This document shows, in pieces, positions 22,241 to 33,904 of a stretch of DNA of 64,000 nucleotides (positions are counted from its first letter, which is position 1; each line of letters opens with the position of its first letter). This stretch comes from Phragmites australis (Eukaryota; Streptophyta; Magnoliopsida; Poales; Poaceae): positions 5,161,501-5,225,500 of the forward strand of contig NC_084939.1 of NCBI RefSeq assembly GCF_958298935.1, in the 5' to 3' direction. The notes beneath the pieces were generated by a model. That model searched no databases. It had not been told where the DNA came from and saw only the letters and a program-made list of their open reading frames with translations. Position numbers and translations under genes: made by a program.

Positions 22241-23480
22241 AGATCGGCGGAGCTCTGCTCCCACACCGCAACTTGGTCGGCGGAGCTCTACTCCCACGCC
22301 GCACCTCTTTATCACACAATTCAGTAGCACATTGCTTTGAAGGAGCGCACAATTGACCAAATCGCTATCGTGAAGAGTCAATCCAGAATAAAGAGCCGCG
22401 GTGAATCGATGACGTAGGTGTAAACGTACAGAAGAATCTAGCGGATCAAATGAAGAGAGTAGGAGCTTCTCAAAGCGACGTCTTCAGGAAGGTAATGACA
22501 TCAATGCCACCGTCGCCCATCAGGACACTGAGACAGGGTTTTCATCCAGAGAAGCATCTAGGGTGGAGGAGGCGCGATAATATCACCTCTAGGGAGAGAA
22601 TAGCACCCGAGGGCATCAATGATATTGGCACCAGCAAGCCGGGCAGACCTTTTGCTCGTGGCTCCCTGCCCTGGAAACCTACACAAAAGGTGTTGGTCAT
22701 GTGGCCATTCAAGCACGTCGGTGAGGGCCTAACCGAGGGCGCCGAACCGAGCGAAGGTCAAGCGGTGAGCAGGACCAACTATTGACGCACGATAGAGAGG
22801 GCCCAATCAAAAGCGACCAACCAGGCATGCATAGAAACCGCCGGATTGGGGGGGGGGGGGTAGGACCGGCCGCCCACGCGTAACCCGCCTGGAACCCGAC
22901 GGTGAAGATCTAGCCGCCATCCGCCCGGATCCCACGCACACCTTGTGAGGAAATAACAGAGGTGTGTGGCTGCGACGGCGCGCAGCCCTTCCCCAAGGCC
23001 TGACGGAGGGGAACCTGGCAGCTGCTGAGGCACCCGACAGAGGGGAATCGAATCAGCCGCCCCTGAGCCCAGCTACCCACGACTGCACCCAGCTCGGCAG
23101 AACAAGGATCGCCATATCTACTCTTCGGTAGGCGTACAACGAGGTGGGGGGGGGGGGAGGAAGCAAGAAGGGAAGGGAGGGCAGGGGGAACCAAAGCGAC
23201 CGTCGCTCGGCGCCGCCACCGGTCACCGTCATCTCCGTCATCATCGCCGGCCGACAGTGGTGGCAGCAGCCCCTCAAGGCTACGGTGATGGGGGCTCCCG
23301 GCGGTGGCGGAGTTTCGCCCCCCGTGTTGCCTCCGACACGGAGGTCGGGGGAGTCCGTTCTTCGATGTTCTACTGCCAATAAAAAATAGATAAGGGAGAT
23401 TAACGTAGAAACAAGGTAGCAAGAGATTAATGTGAGCGTGGGATTCAAGAAATTGAAGCAATTTCTATTGTCACAGGTCC
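22241..23480. other. GC-rich repeat-like noncoding block
   Basis: A distinct GC-rich block with poly-G tracts (22849-22861 and 23143-23157) and a duplicated motif cggcggagctctgctccca/cggcggagctctactccca near 22245-22290. The frames here lack recognisable domains. Its composition and a motif that I associate with a common but unnamed grass repeat (read on the minus strand) suggest the untranslated part of a transposable element, but I cannot assign a class or find its ends. Confidence 0.35.
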
Positions 23481-24145
23481 CAGATTTAAGAGTGCGAAAA
23501 GGCTAAATACTATATGGAAAGTAGAGTGAGAAATGGGCTAAACACGAAAAATAATCATATGAGACCTGCTCTTATGTATTTATAGTTTGAACTTAATTTA
23601 TAGCATGACACGTGACAATTTATTTTGTTACTTATTTCATCACATATGATTTTCTGTGTCTTCACATAAGTTTTATGATAATTTTTAACACGTGTGACGC
23701 TATGAAAAAATTGTAAAGGTTAACACCTCCTTTATGTAGCATGACATATCTAATAGTCGTACCAATAATACTCTACCGATTCCAACATCTTTCTACTACC
23801 TAAAATACCTAGAACATGATTCTAACATTAAGAAAATTTGCAATCCTATCTGCAATCATAAAATGTATAGTTCCGAAAACATACTTTCTAATTTTTCAAT
23901 ACTAAATCTTCAACATGCAGCCAATTTTCCATAAACTTCTACTATTCGTGCTTTCTAAATTTACTAGCACGTACAGGTGTATTGGTTGATGCGCTAGTTT
24001 CAATAATATGGTCTTGCAGTCTGTACCAATCAAATATCGTAAATACATTATTCTTCATGAGATTAGAAGATTTTTTGTTACTATTTATCGGAGAGAAAAG
24101 TGAAATATTGAGCACTATATATACATAGCTTGATAGGTCCATCAG
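23481..24145. other. AT-rich upstream part of segment B
   Basis: No gene. From about 23960 to 24130 it is paralogous to 7180-7320 upstream of RING gene 1 (shared atcgtaaatacattattc-like block). 23481-23950 shows nothing recognisable. Confidence 0.5.
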
Positions 24146-24767
24146 TGTTGACGACTGAAATTGATATATTGTGAAGAATTTTAATTCTCGAAATTTTCTG
24201 GTTGACAGTTGAACAGTTCCTACGATCAGTGTGCAGTACTCCGATCAGTGAACAGTACCCGCGCAGTGAATAGTGCTCCGACCACTGAACAGTACCCATG
24301 ATTAAATGAACAGTAACCTCCGACCATAAACAGTAACCGAACCAAATAAACAGCACCACGATGAGATGAACAGTAACCTCAACCAAATAAACAGTACCAA
24401 TCGAGGACATCAACCAATCGATCAAACACAATTTATATTATCTTTCTTCTTTTGTCCAGCTCCTATAGTCCTATTCCTCCTTCTTCCTTCTTGATTTCGA
24501 CGATCAAGGATAAGCCGCCTGCTAACTGTGTCCTGACGGGATCTCTCCCAGGTGCGATTTACTGACGAAGATCTGTCGTCGCAGTACCAGACTGGACTTC
24601 CCAGTTGCTGCTCGCTGGATTAGTTATCCTTTAACGAGTAGATCGGTCGCTCGTTACCGCGAAAGTAAAATAGTTATCTTTGTTATTGAACGTCTTATGC
24701 GTGGTGTTACGGATTATATACGAGATGTTCGTGTGTTGACACGAAAATCCATATTTTTTTGCCAACA
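24146..24767. repeat. Solo LTR upstream of RING gene 2
   Basis: A 622-bp segment starting TGTTG and ending CAACA, flanked by ATCAG (24141-24145) and ACCAG (24768-24772), four of five matching. It is absent from the homologous place upstream of RING gene 1. At 24205-24400 it contains a loosely periodic gaacagtaacc-like motif, repeated about ten times. No internal retroelement sequence adjoins, so I call it a solo LTR, class unknown. It ends 206 bp before the TATA box of the gene. Confidence 0.65.
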
Positions 24768-24972
24768 ACCAGGAACCAAATAGTTGCACGAGGTAGCCCT
24801 CCACTCCACATATATCTATCCATTTTATGGAAACATCAAGCTAGCATCAGCTGATTGCTGGATTTGTTTAAATAGATTAGATTTGGCGCGCGTTTCTCGT
24901 CGTCTGCGTTGCGTTGCCACTCCTGCCCACCCACTCGCTCCGTCCCGTCCATGTGGCGTCGCCACTCCGCTC

Positions 24973-24980
24973 TATATAAG
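24973..24980 (+). promoter_or_regulatory. TATA box of RING gene 2
   Basis: TATATAAG, 81 bp upstream of the ATG at 25054. It is the counterpart of the box at 7530 in the paralogue, within a conserved proximal promoter (shared ccgtcccgtccatgtggcgt). Confidence 0.7.
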
Positions 24981-25053
24981 CCCATCCCTAACACCTCGCA
25001 CCCTCTCTGTCTCTCCTCTTGCCGTGTCCCTCTCCCTAGGAGAACCTCCTGAC

Positions 25054-26034
25054 ATGGCCGTGAAAGCGCAATTCGGCGGCCTCACCGGGTGCTTGGCCGA
25101 GGAGCAGATGCGGGCGCCGAGAGACTACGGTGCGCTCCTGTCCGCCGCGGCGGCCGCGGGCAACAACGGGTACCAGTACAACTGTGCCGGCATGGTCAGC
25201 GGCGCGCAGAGCGAGCTGACATGCAACGGTGGTGGTGCCATGTTGGCCTCGCGGAAGCGCGGGAGGGAGGCTGAGCCTGAGAAGTACATGTCCTCGTCGT
25301 CCGCGGCGCTGCTGCCAATCCCGGTGATGGCTAAAGCGGTGGTCGTGCAGCAGTCGCCGGAGGCCGTGGGGGCGGCGAGAAGGGTGTTCGACTCGGGGAT
25401 GACTTCAACCAGCGGGCGGCCGGCGGCGTTGGTGGCGGACGCGCTCGTGTGGGAACTGTGCCAGCAAGGCGCGGAGATCGACGCGCTGGTACGGGCCGAG
25501 TGCGAGCGGCTGCGCTCCGGGCTGGAGCAGGCGCGCAATCGGCAGTGCCAGGCGCTGGTGCAAGCTGCCGCGGCGGGTGCGGCGTGCAGGCTAAGGGAGA
25601 AGGAGGTGGAGCTAGAGGCCGCGCGCCGGCGCGCCACGTACCTCGAGGAGCGGGTCCGGCAGGAGGCCGCCGAGAGCCAGGCGTGGTGCGGCCTCGCGCG
25701 GAGTAACGAGACCGTCGCCGCGGGGCTCCGCGCCACGCTCGACACCCTCCTCCTCCGCGGCGGCGCCCCGGCGCCCGCAGAGGAGGGCTTCGGTGACTCC
25801 GACCCAACCTCCCCCACTGCCGCGGCCGACGACGCGCAGTCCTGCTGCTTTGGGGCCAAGGACGCACCGATGGACGGCAAGTGGGCGTGCAAGGCGTGCG
25901 GCGAGAGCGAGGCGTCGGTGCTGCTGCTGCCGTGCCGGCACCTGTGCCTGTGCAAGGCGTGCGAGCCCAGGCTGGACGCCTGCCCTGTCTGCCTCGCCGC
26001 CAAGAACGCCTCCATCCACGTCGCCGCCAACTGA
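25054..26034 (+). CDS. BOI/SBP1-type RING E3 ubiquitin ligase, copy 2
   Basis: Single-exon gene for 326 residues, collinear with the protein at 7634-8596. It shares the N-terminus (AQFGGLTGCLAEEQMRA), the basic patch (SRKRGRE), the Glu/Arg/Ala coiled coil and the C-terminal C3HC4 RING with ligands C279, C282, C294, H296, C300, C303, C310 and C313, all intact. The main differences lie at about residues 90-115, where this copy has an inserted MAKAVVVQQSPEA-like stretch. By family it should be a ubiquitin ligase acting in the nucleus; the target is unknown. The ATG is chosen because it follows the TATA box and matches the paralogue; the frame is open upstream to 24784 but that includes promoter. 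A solo LTR ends 206 bp upstream of the TATA box, so regulation may differ from copy 1. Confidence 0.92.
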   Translation: MAVKAQFGGLTGCLAEEQMRAPRDYGALLSAAAAAGNNGYQYNCAGMVSGAQSELTCNGGGAMLASRKRGREAEPEKYMSSSSAALLPIPVMAKAVVVQQSPEAVGAARRVFDSGMTSTSGRPAALVADALVWELCQQGAEIDALVRAECERLRSGLEQARNRQCQALVQAAAAGAACRLREKEVELEAARRRATYLEERVRQEAAESQAWCGLARSNETVAAGLRATLDTLLLRGGAPAPAEEGFGDSDPTSPTAAADDAQSCCFGAKDAPMDGKWACKACGESEASVLLLPCRHLCLCKACEPRLDACPVCLAAKNASIHVAAN

Positions 26035-26982
26035 TCGGATCGTCCTTCCTCGCTGATGCGATCAACCATGGCATGCCTTGGCTCCGGCGATGTCGCAAAC
26101 AAAGTCCAGTTGAGTAATTAGGCATTTAGCGGGCTCCTAGATTAGATCAATTAATTCCGTTAGTTCTGTTCTTGGCGGTGTTGGCAGCGACGTGTTGCGT
26201 TCACCCATAATGCTGCGAAATTACCGCCTGGTGGAAGATTTATTCACCGTCTCCCCTTCTGCTAAAAATGGAAACGAGAAAGAGGACGTGAGTGCTACAG
26301 CAATGTAAAAAAGATTAACCTTTTCGTTTACTGCTTGTTACCATTGCCAACTTCTCCTCCGGCTGCAACACTCTGTTTCTTGCTCTGTTTCGTTGGTTTG
26401 CCTCTGCACTGATGATAATTTTTGCATGCGGTGGTATCACTGCTTGTCTTGCTCTGAGGTGTACCCTGGCCTGCCAAATTGGGGTACAGGCACTGCACAG
26501 TATCAGTAAATTTAGTACCAGTGCCAGATCTGCAGTACTACATGAATTGTGGTTGCAACTTGCAGTTGGGCCAAAAGTTCCAGCAGCTTTCGGGAGCAGC
26601 GGCGGCGGCATCGATCACAAGATATGTTAGGGATTCCAATTTCGTTTTATAATTTTTAATAAAAAATTATAAAATTATATTAAAACCTTAGTCATTTTTT
26701 ATCATCTGCTCTGTGAATCTCACATATCACTAAAAGAAAATTCTAGAATTAGATACTCCATTTTCCTCTGAAATTCATGAAATTTCAATCATTTTTTGTT
26801 TTCCTCTAGAATTTGTAAAATTTTGATGAAATTTCGTTGAATATTTAATCCCTTGTGCAGAATGGTTCATGGCGCCAGATCGTGCAGCAATTTGCATCAT
26901 TTGGGATTCAGTGTTAAGACGCCTTTCATATGGCCACAACATGGTCATACTGCATCTGTATGAAGCAGTTAATCTGTTTGAA
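26035..26982. repeat. Downstream flank of RING gene 2 (segment B)
   Basis: No gene. About 26450-26620 and 26860-26900 match 10010-10235 downstream of RING gene 1. Between them, about 26632-26848, is an AT-rich insert bounded by agggatt and aatccct, absent from copy A; it may be a small MITE, but I found no clear target duplication. Confidence 0.6.
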
Positions 26983-27526
26983 GCAACTCTAGTAGACTAG
27001 TTAAATTTGAATAACTATATTTTTATTTGACTATCTATAATTTTTTTTTATATTTCTGCACACTCCAACAGCTAGCCAAATCTCACTTTTTATGTCTCAT
27101 ATACTGTATTTTATTTGTTCGGTTGTTTTTTTGCAACGACTTTATTTCAACGGCTATATTTTAATGGCTAGTTTTTTCAAACGGCTTTCCAATGGCTATA
27201 GCTCTGCTCTATATATGGGCAGCCATCTGGTTGCTCCTCCTTCACATTATTCTTCCGCCTCTTCTCTGCCACTCCTCCTACATTGATTCAGAAATAAATT
27301 GTCGCGGATTAACCATACAATGTGTTGGATTCATCGTAGTCGGATAGTGACGATAAAGTGCTTCTTATTGCAAGACAGCTAGCCCACCGATAACACTAGC
27401 TCGGTAACACTCGACACCATGGATGTCCTGTGCTAGGATGGCAGGAACTTCAACGCGATAGAGTTGGTGGGCATGCAAGACTATACAAAGATTATTTTTC
27501 AGATAATCAAACATACGACCCAACAA

Positions 27527-27992
27527 GTGAATTATACCATCAACAACCACAACTATACGTGGGATATTACCTGTAGATGATATTTATTCTATATGGGCAA
27601 CATTTATGAAGTCAATTTCATCTCCTCAAGGGAATAAGAAAAAACATTTCAACTAAGCTCAACAAGCCGCTAGGAAGGATGTGGAGTGAGCATTTATAGT
27701 TCTATAAGCTCGTTTTGCCATTGGTGAGGATCAACTCGGTTTTGGGATCAACAACACTCAGTGACATCATGACAATATGTATCGTCATGCATAATATGAT
27801 AGTTAAAGATGAAACGACAGAAGAACATGACTTCTAGTATCATAAAATAGGAGAACAAGTGATACTTTCTTATGAGCCCACACCTGAAGTAGAACAGTTT
27901 ATTCAAAATCTTAGGTCCATTAGATCCTAGGATAATCACAACGAGCTTCAGATTGATCTTGTTGAGTACATGTGGCAACTCTATGGAAGGAA
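27527..27992 (+). pseudogene. PIF/Harbinger (ALP1-like) transposase C-terminus
   Basis: The translated sequence, with many stops and shifts, still shows the C-terminal landmarks of plant Harbinger transposases: NYTINNHNYTW near 27527, SSPQGNKKKHF near 27620, QQAARKDVE then ARFAI near 27665-27720, SDIMTICIVMHNMIVKDE near 27761-27815, and finally ELQIDLVEYMWQLYG ending near 27990. These correspond to the last catalytic part of the DDE nuclease and the conserved tail. The N-terminal half and the MYB-like partner ORF are not seen. The gene is dead. Confidence 0.75.
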
Positions 27993-28030
27993 CTACAATA
28001 TTGTAGTTTTACCAATGTTTCAGATCATTG

Positions 28031-28345
28031 TAAGAGCAGTTACACATAAGTACACACGTTGTAAGAATTTATAGGAGCAGTTACCACACAAGCACACACG
28101 TTGTAAGAATTTATAAGAACAGTTACCACACAAGTACATGTTAGTTACCACATATGCACCCACGTTGTAAGAATTTGTAAGAGAAATTACCACACAACTG
28201 CACGTGTTGTAAGAATTTGTAAAAGCAGTTAATACACAGACACACGTGTTGTAAGAGCAGCTATCACACAAGTATACGTGTTGTAAAAATTTGTAATAGT
28301 AGTTACCGTATAAGCATATATATGTTGTAAGAGCAGTTATCGTAT
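28031..28345 (+). repeat. 42-bp degenerate minisatellite
   Basis: About seven units marked by cacacgttgtaagaatttrtaagagcag, mostly spaced 42-43 bp (one of 64). They lie inside the PIF-like element, downstream of the transposase remnant. The minus-strand frame across them is a repeat artefact. Confidence 0.8.
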
Positions 28346-28606
28346 AGCGCGAGCGCTCGGCGACACAGGTACGTGGGAGCCTGGGAACAAAAAAGTACAA
28401 GTAAGGCTACGTGCGGAGGCATGTAGGAACAGAGGCTGATATGGATGGCGAGCCGCACCGGACAACCAAATTTGGTCACTCTTTCTCAATGGATAGCGTA
28501 TCTACAGTAATAGCTATTTGATTGGCTATTTTGCTTGGGCTCGTTTTTGGCCGGAAATGATCATATTTAGCGATGGCGAGTTGGAAGGTCACCCTACTGG
28601 AGATGC

Positions 28607-31600
28607 TCAACGCATGCATGTCGAGTGCGTCTCCTTTCAGTTACGAACTTTGGAATGAATGATTCGGGTTGCATGTTCTCCTCTCACTTTCGGAGAAACT
28701 AAAGCATGGTTGGTCTCTTTGCATGGGACCAGACGCCTCTATGGACTGACATGGGCGATCAAGTGATGATGGCTACAGCTCTGAAGAACGTCTCAAGGTT
28801 GCCCGTGCCGTTTCAAGGCTTCTTTTCTACTCCTCAGTGGAGTACGCAGTAGTAGCTGAATTAGGCGAACGTCGTAATGCCGTGTGCTGCTCCATAAAAG
28901 TTAGCTTTAGTCATTGTGGATGTTATCTGCTCCATAAAAGTTAGCTTTATTCATTGTAGTAATAGGCGATCTAGCTGGTTTGGTTGTGCTCTCTTTACGA
29001 CAAAGTGCTAGGTAATCATTTCACCGTCCCTGGTTTTTAGATAATGGAAAAATCGCTTCCGGGCCTCTCGCCATCGTCCCTTGTAATGGAATAATGGAAC
29101 CTAGGTCTTTCGTTGCCACAGCGTACGTGCTGCTGCTTGCCTGCTTAATTAAGTGCACACTAGCTAGCTAATGCACGCCTTTATCTATCTATCTACACTG
29201 TTTAGCTAACTAAACTAGCCTGATTCATCTGGAGACAAAAGTCAAGAATGCTATCTATCCTGGAAACGGACTGCTCCACGTTGGTGTCGGCCTTGAACAG
29301 CAGCAAGGAGGATTATCGCTCATCAATCTGCTTCATCGTTGCTCGGATCAAGCAGCCTAGCCGCAGTTTGCCGGAACCTAAGTTTCAGGCCATATATAAA
29401 GACTAGAGAGAACATAATGTTATAGCTCATGAGCTCGCGCAATTAGCGAAACGCACTGCCCGTTAGTGCATCTCCTAATCCTGAGTAATCGATAAGTTCT
29501 CTCTTTACTAGCAAAAAAAAAAAAAGACGGTGAAAGCTCGTACAGCGACGTGACCAAGGGAAAGCAACAGATCGACCTGTATAGGAGTTACAAAGGCAAA
29601 GAGCACTATCGAGACTAAAGAGTGAACACGGGGCACAAACGCTACTATGCGGTTTCTGTGATCCCCTGTATAGGGGCATGGCAGAAATGTTTCTATTTCA
29701 CGTAAACCAGCTGCCACGCATGCGAAATTTCAAGATCAAGCTGAATTACATCCGCAAGATAAAATAGGCAAAATGTTCGATGAGCCATGAACGCTAAGAT
29801 CGACCAAAGTATCCCATTTGTCACTCCCAGCAATGGTACTCGATTCAGTGTATGTGTTTAGCATCTGTTTGGTAGAATTTTCTCTGATTTAAATTTTTTT
29901 ACGAAGAGTGATTCTTTAAAGAAAATGATTCTACAGAATAGACTATATGAAGGAAGTGATTCTGTACGAAAAATAAATCAGATAAACTTATTTTTTTCAG
30001 CTTATCAGCTTTTAGTTTATTTCAGAAAATCATTCTCACAAATTCCACTCAAAAAACTAAAACATAAAAACTATTGTTTAACATAACTCCCTTAATTCTA
30101 ACTAAAAAGCTGCTCTAAAAATTGTATGACACATATGGTTACCCCGCACCATGCGCTTCGATGATCGAGACAGGGAAGGCGCACCAAGCTACGAGCCGGC
30201 AAGGGACCATGACTAGATCGATGAGCTTTGCATGCTGCAGGCCTAGCAAGGACGAAACAAGCATGCGTGCGAGTTATGACCATGTGCGTCTCCGAAGCTT
30301 GGTCGACGATGGGAGCTAACCCATATCGACAGCCATGGCCCATCTATAGGAGCGAATCTTTTGGATGCATGCATGTCTCGACCAAGCTAGTTTCGGCACG
30401 TAAGTACGGGCTTGACAAGAAGAAGCGACGTGACATTGGGATGCTCTACGAGTGTACGTGTTTGCAGCGGCAGCAAGTCAAGTGCATGCCAATCTGTCCA
30501 GGTCCTCTTCAGCCGTCTCTTTCGTGCTGACACTCATGCGCAAACAAGCACGCACGTCCTCGCAAACAAGGGGAGAAAGAACACGCACGAACGAATAAGG
30601 ATAAGCTACAATAATTCAAAGAACGGACTAGAAAATTCGATGAGCCGTAGGCGGAAGTTTCCGTGCTTTGCGTGTGTTGAACTCCAAATGGCGTATGTAC
30701 GTACGAACGAACGTGCCGCACTTAATTACGTGGAGCGAACCTAGCTCGATTAATAGGACAAACGAGCTAACTAATCGAGATGATCTATTTCGTGTGACTT
30801 AGTCTCGATATAATATTTTATTATGATAACTTTTGATTGAAAAATAGTTTTTTTAGTTTTTTTTTATAAAGTTAGTATCATTTAGTTACAAAACACGTGA
30901 ATTTAGAAGAAAAGATAAAAATATGTTAATAAAAGAGAAAATAATTTATATTTTATACTTGTACTCGAATTATATACATATATTGCTTCGATTCATATAT
31001 ATTTTGATCAACTATTAAAATCGTACATCAGGTGTAGACAGTCTAACCAAAATCAAAATTAGTTTGTCTTGCCTGCGTGTTATGTCTTGCATACTGTTTG
31101 TTTGATGTGATGACCTTGAGCTACATAATGCTTCTTAATCTATTATCTTAGTAAGAATTTTATTTTTTTTCTTTATATTTTATTATAAATTTTAGCTATT
31201 AATTAATTGTATTTTACATGAACTCTTTATTTAGCTATTTGATTTTTATAATAATTTGATTTTTTTAAGACTATATTTGATATGGATCCTTCTTTTTTCT
31301 ATTCTAACCACAATTTTAATTATTATTTATTTTATTTTATTTGGACTTTTTATCTAGATATTTTGCTTTCCAAACCCTATGTAAATCGAATAGCCAATTT
31401 TTTATAATTTTTAATTTCGAATTAAGCTATTTATTAATCGTAATTTATATGGACTCTTCGGTTTCCAAATTAAAATATTTATTAATCGTATTTGATATGA
31501 ACTTCTTGGTTTAATCTATACCATTAGATGTCCATAACAATAAGTGATCTAGATTTTTTTATTAATTAACATGGTAATTTCGTAACCTTTAGAGCAAACC

Positions 31601-33117
31601 TTATAACTCTATTTAACACTCAAATAATAATATAATAGATGTAATTGAGACCATATCAAAACAAATTTAAGCGGGAAGAAAACAACGGCCTGATGATGTC
31701 TACATGCATGCATGTATACGGATATAACATGCATAAAAGAGTGGAGTAGTACCTGCCACTCGTCATTTTTCCCAACGGTTCTACTTTAAAACCATCATTG
31801 ATAATCTTTACCTAGAAAACTCGGTAGAACAATCTATAATGGGACGTCCTACTAAAAGAGTTAAGTAGTACTTGGGCGCAAAGCAGAGAGCCCAATAGCT
31901 ACAAAGCTTCGTAGTCCATGGTCTGACGCGTTAAGCAACCGCTGTCACGTAGAACAACGTACGTACGTACAGGTTGGGAAGACGGAGGAAGGATAATATC
32001 ACGCCCAACGGATTTTCTTCGCGACTTAAAATTTCTTTACAAAGGGATTCGTTTTCTTCAGTATTTCAATGGTTTTTCTTCACGTTTTTTTTATAAAGGA
32101 ATTTTTAAGGTTATTTTTTTAGGACGAAATTATCTCCTTTTTCTTTACTAATATCTATTTGAAGAAAAGCTGTTGAAGATAAGAAAAAATAGTGAGAATG
32201 AAAACAGAAAAAAAAAAGAATAAAATGAAGAAAAAATAGAAAATGGTCTAAGGTAGCTACCTACTTTTGTTCCTTTGTTCTTTCCCTTTTTCCCAGCTGG
32301 TTTCATCCCTCGAACCACAACGTCCTTTCATTAGGCCTTAGTTTACTTTTATCCTTGTTACGGACAATCCCACATGCAAAACGTTGAATGACCCGATCAA
32401 TCAAAGAAGCAAATTATAGGGTCATTCAGCTTTATGCGTGTGGGGTTACGTTTACTAACAGCTTTTGCTTTGTTTTTTCTTGTTCTTGTTTGTTGCTACC
32501 CTTCGATCCTTTCCTCCCCATCTTTTCGTTCCTTTGCTTTACTCGTCCTTTTTGACGTTTCGTGATTGAGAAGCGGTGAGACGTGTGAATCCACCGAACA
32601 TATGCTGACAAGGTGAGTGCATATTAGTCCCATCAACACAACGATCACTACATCTGAGCGTCGTGGCCACCGGCCGTCTCTTTCTTTGATTAAGCTTTCT
32701 GCTGCATGCATGCATGAGCATATATGTTTTGATATACGATGAAAGTAAATTTTATATGATTCTGTATAGAAAGATCTTCGTGAGATTTTATTCACGTTAT
32801 TTATTTCGTGATCTAATGGCTGAACTAAAAAGGAGATAGAGTTGATACGTATCATCATAAGAGAGTTTTTAATAGATAAAATTCTATAAAATTTGCTTAT
32901 ATGATAAAGTGCCTTGTTCGGTGTCCATTTAGCCAAGTATATGATAATGGTCTGGGACTTAGGAGCACATGGAAATGCTGGTGGTGGCCAGCTTGGTCAT
33001 ACGATTCCATTCCATGCATTTCTCTTAGTCGATGACCTAGCTAGCAAGAGATTCTATAACCCACCAATCTCTATCACCAAAGTGTTTAATTAAGAACAAA
33101 CCAAACTGTGCCACTAA
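28607..33117. other. 4.5-kb intergenic stretch without genes
   Basis: No convincing gene. 28900-28960 contains a short direct duplication (tgctccataaaagttagctt twice). 29860-30120 is AT-rich with self-complementary atcattctc/agaaaatgatt pieces, possibly a decayed MITE. 30780-31720 is extremely AT-rich. acgtacgtacgtac lies near 31960. 32640-32715 resembles 80-165 at the left end of the window. Confidence 0.45.
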
Positions 33118-33118
33118 G

Positions 33119-33672
33119 GGTGTGTTTAAGATGGGTGGATGGGATGATCACATGCAGGATTTGGACTCATTCTTGTGTTTGGTGATAGAATTGAACCGGA
33201 CGAGTTCCCTTGAGAGAATATTCTCTCAAAATTCTGCACGTCGTCGTTCGGGGAAAAAACTCATCCAGCTCGTCAGACTTCGCTCGCTCGGTTCGCAGGA
33301 AAGCCTCGCGCCTCTGTGAGAGGCAGCTGTGCCCGCTCCTCTCGAGGCCCATGCCCCCCTCTCTATTGGAGACGATGTGAGGAAGAAACACATGAATGCC
33401 TGTAAAATTATCACATGCATTATTGGTGACTAATGAGTACTTACATGCGATTTCTTTAACTATGCATGATGATCATATGCAACTAACTAAACAAAGTCTA
33501 GCATTATCCCATTCCCTCAACCAAACACCCTACGGATCATTTCATTTTATCCCATTCCATGCAAGTTGGATCATCCCATCTCATTCTAGCAACAAGACAA
33601 CGGATCATTTCATTTCATCCCATTCCATGAAACTTGGATCATCCCATCTCATTCTAACAACAAGACACACCG
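33119..33672. mobile_element. Inverted-repeat (MITE-like) element with internal duplication
   Basis: The left end (ggtgtgtttaagatgggtgg then atgggatgatc) and the right end reverse-complemented (ggtgtgtcttgttgttag then gagatgggatgatc) are similar, suggesting terminal inverted repeats. Near the right end a 68-bp unit beginning cggatcatttcatt occurs twice (33533-33600 and 33601-33668). No transposase and no clear target duplication. Confidence 0.4.
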
Positions 33673-33904
33673 TGCATTGTCGATCTTATTGATTGGTCAA
33701 TGTACTAGCAGCTAATCCAAATCTATAGTCCGCCTCTATAGAATACTATACCGGATTGTCCAGTAGGGTTGTTCAAGCACGGTTTTGTCAAAACCATTCA
33801 GACCATTGGATGCCCAGGTTTGAGCCACAAGTGAACAGTAAAATGATTGTTATCATGTCACAGTTTTGTACTACAGAAACTGAGAAAATAAGTTAAAATG
33901 TGTC

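Larger units (their letters stand above)
26983..28606 (+). mobile_element. Decayed PIF/Harbinger element
   Basis: The left end reads gcaactctagtag and the right end, reverse-complemented, gcatctccagtag, resembling the GCATCTCCAG-type termini of grass PIF/Harbinger elements. Between them is a degraded Harbinger transposase on + and a minisatellite. I could not settle the 3-bp target duplication, so the ends are approximate. Confidence 0.55.

Noticed and set aside
22910..23461. 183-residue minus-strand frame
   Set aside because: Low-complexity GC-rich block with poly-G tracts and no recognisable domain.
28031..28345. Possible CRISPR-like array
   Set aside because: Regularly spaced repeats here and at 41013-41403 are eukaryotic minisatellites within transposons; units are degenerate with no unique spacers or cas genes.
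28020..28400. 126-residue minus-strand frame
   Set aside because: Produced by the 42-bp minisatellite.
29443..29717. Overlapping minus-strand frames of about 70-78 residues
   Set aside because: No recognisable domain, no promoter, and the frames overlap each other.
30098..30744. Cluster of frames on both strands
   Set aside because: Mutually overlapping with no protein-like conservation or signals.
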